Shown piece by piece: positions 39,390 through 40,558 of a stretch of DNA of 40,558 nucleotides. Source of the stretch: UBA965 sp040396955 (GTDB lineage Bacteria > Chloroflexota > Chloroflexia > Chloroflexales > Roseiflexaceae); the NCBI GenBank assembly GCA_040396955.1, contig JBBAWX010000023.1:1-40558 (forward strand), given 5' to 3'. The translations under genes were made by a program, and so were the position numbers. Every line of letters begins with the position of its first letter. The stretch's first letter is position 1. The notes below the pieces were generated by a model. It did no database searches. It saw only the letters and a program-made list of their open reading frames with translations, and had not been told where the DNA came from.

Positions 39390-40558
39390 ATGCCAGAGCA
39401 ACCATGGTCGGCCGATTGTCTGAGTGCGGGGCTTGACTACTACAAACTCACGATGAGTCAGCTCCAGTACCAGCGCTTCCCGCAGGCCGAAGTCACCTTT
39501 GCCCTCATCAATCGCAGTGCGGTGCGGCTGGCCACGTACGTGGATGTGGCATCGTTGCAGGCTCAGCTCGATGCAGTGCGTGCCCAAGGGTTTACAGCGG
39601 CCGAATGCGCCTATATGGCCTCGTTGCGTCGGAGCGATGGGCGGCCCGTCTTTGCACCCACATATCTGGCCATGCTTGCCACGGCGCGGTTGCCGGCAGT
39701 ACAGGTCCGCCTTGGTGCTACTGATCTTCAAGTGGAGACGCAGGGGTCATGGCCACTGGTCACCTTTTGGGAGACGGTGGTGATGGCGCTCATCAACGAA
39801 GCCTACTTTCGTGGCTGGTTGGCCGCACATCCACAGCGTGCCGCCGAGGTATGGCAGATTGGCGAGGCGCGTCTCGCCGACATTGTGGCGCGGGTTCGGA
39901 CCATCCCCGATCTGCGTATCGTGGACTTCGGCACGCGCCGACGCTTTGGCTGGGCGTGGCACCGGCATGTCATCACCACGTTGCAGGCAGAGTTGCCACA
40001 GCAACTCATCGGCACCTCAAATGTGGCATTGGCGGCGGAGCTCGGGTTGCGCCCAATCGGCACCTTTGCCCACGAAATGCCCATGGTCTATGCGGCGCTG
40101 GCCGAAAAGCAGGGGCGGAATGTGCGCGCTTCGCATCAAGATTTTTTGCATGATTGGTACGACCTGTACGGGAGCGATCTTTCGATTGCTCTGACCGACA
40201 CCTTCGGCAGCGGGTTTTTCTTCGATACCTTTACGGTGGAGCAAGCGCGGGCCTGGCGCGGTTTTCGCCATGACTCGGGAGATCCTATCGCCTTCGGTGA
40301 GCAGGCCATTGCCTGGTATCAGCGTCACGACATTGATCCACGGAGCAAAAGCATCGTCTTTAGCGATAGTCTGACCCTCGACACCATTGTGCAGTTGCAC
40401 CGCCATTTTGCGGGGCGCATCGGTGTGCTGTTTGGGTGGGGCACCCGCCTAACCAACGATGTGGGGTTGACTCCGCTCAACATTGTCATGAAAGCAGTGG
40501 CCGTTGATGGCATTGCCACGGTCAAGTTGAGCGATCATGTTGGCAAACACACCGGCCC
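39390..40558 (+). CDS. pncB: nicotinate phosphoribosyltransferase (3' end outside window)
   Basis: The frame is open from ATG 39390 to the window end (about 389 codons), so only the C-terminus is missing. Family marks: LDYYKLTMSQLQYQRFP near the N-terminus, VDFGTRRRFGWAWHRHV, GTSNVALA, GTFAHEMPMVYAAL (the conserved autophosphorylated His region), RHDSGDPIAFGEQA, IVFSDSLTLD and FGWGTRLTNDVG. It makes nicotinate mononucleotide from nicotinate and PRPP. AAGG lies 4 bases and AGGAG about 12 bases before the start. It is co-transcribed with pncA. Confidence 0.95.
   Translation, partial: MPEQPWSADCLSAGLDYYKLTMSQLQYQRFPQAEVTFALINRSAVRLATYVDVASLQAQLDAVRAQGFTAAECAYMASLRRSDGRPVFAPTYLAMLATARLPAVQVRLGATDLQVETQGSWPLVTFWETVVMALINEAYFRGWLAAHPQRAAEVWQIGEARLADIVARVRTIPDLRIVDFGTRRRFGWAWHRHVITTLQAELPQQLIGTSNVALAAELGLRPIGTFAHEMPMVYAALAEKQGRNVRASHQDFLHDWYDLYGSDLSIALTDTFGSGFFFDTFTVEQARAWRGFRHDSGDPIAFGEQAIAWYQRHDIDPRSKSIVFSDSLTLDTIVQLHRHFAGRIGVLFGWGTRLTNDVGLTPLNIVMKAVAVDGIATVKLSDHVGKHTG

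Overview
The window reads as chromosomal DNA from a free-living bacterium, most likely a member of the Chloroflexota or a close relative. This is inference. It rests on the R3H-ATPase / thymidylate kinase / DarA gene order, a baseplate-J-like membrane protein next to ruvX, the T-P-S-rich linkers in large secreted subtilases, and TACAAT-type promoters with mostly AGGAGG ribosome sites. No phage, transposon, CRISPR array or insertion sequence was seen. Both ends cut genes, and two runs of exactly 100 N mark assembly gaps inside two paralogous S8 peptidase genes.

Layout. 1-1046: tail of a probable glycosidase and a convergent zinc-motif protein of DUF2225 type. 1112-5752: alaS, a baseplate-J-like membrane protein and ruvX, read rightward. 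5825-12356: a leftward run of eight genes, pdxS, pdxT, an acetyltransferase-like gene, an SpoIIIAA/R3H ATPase, tmk, darA, a zinc-ribbon membrane protein and a DsbA-like lipoprotein. 12505-13857: superoxide dismutase and a divergent HNH nuclease. 13919-22739: mostly leftward metabolic genes (trpD, EamA transporter, P1 peptidase, GNATs, metallo-beta-lactamase fold protein, YqhA, amidohydrolase with RidA). 22855-29677: DinB protein and two large secreted subtilases. 29755-30967: membrane protein, tRNA-Thr and its terminator. 30966-35234: a three-gene O-acetylation operon (oxidoreductase, AlgI-like MBOAT, very large AlgJ-like partner). 35420-40558: a small lone gene and an NAD module (nadE, an NrtR-like regulator, pncA, pncB).

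The strongest discovery is at 5825-6463. The last gene of the pdx/tmk/darA run looks like a short headless ORF, but the same frame continues upstream across one in-frame TGA to an ATG 2 nt after the previous gene's stop. That TGA falls exactly on the first catalytic cysteine of the DsbA CPYC motif, giving U-P-Y-C. A hairpin directly downstream has the geometry of a bacterial SECIS element. The gene is therefore read here as a selenocysteine-containing thiol-disulfide oxidoreductase lipoprotein. TGA is an ordinary stop in neighbouring genes, for example in the ATGA overlaps at 7369-7372, 18267-18270 and 19890-19893, so a changed genetic code does not explain it.

Other points of note are: an NrtR-like Nudix protein that has lost its catalytic glutamates, set among NAD synthesis and salvage genes with inverted repeats at the pncA promoter; an AlgJ-like protein with added membrane and extracytoplasmic domains; five Cys-pair repeats in one subtilase; and a collapsed 36-bp tandem repeat in the other.
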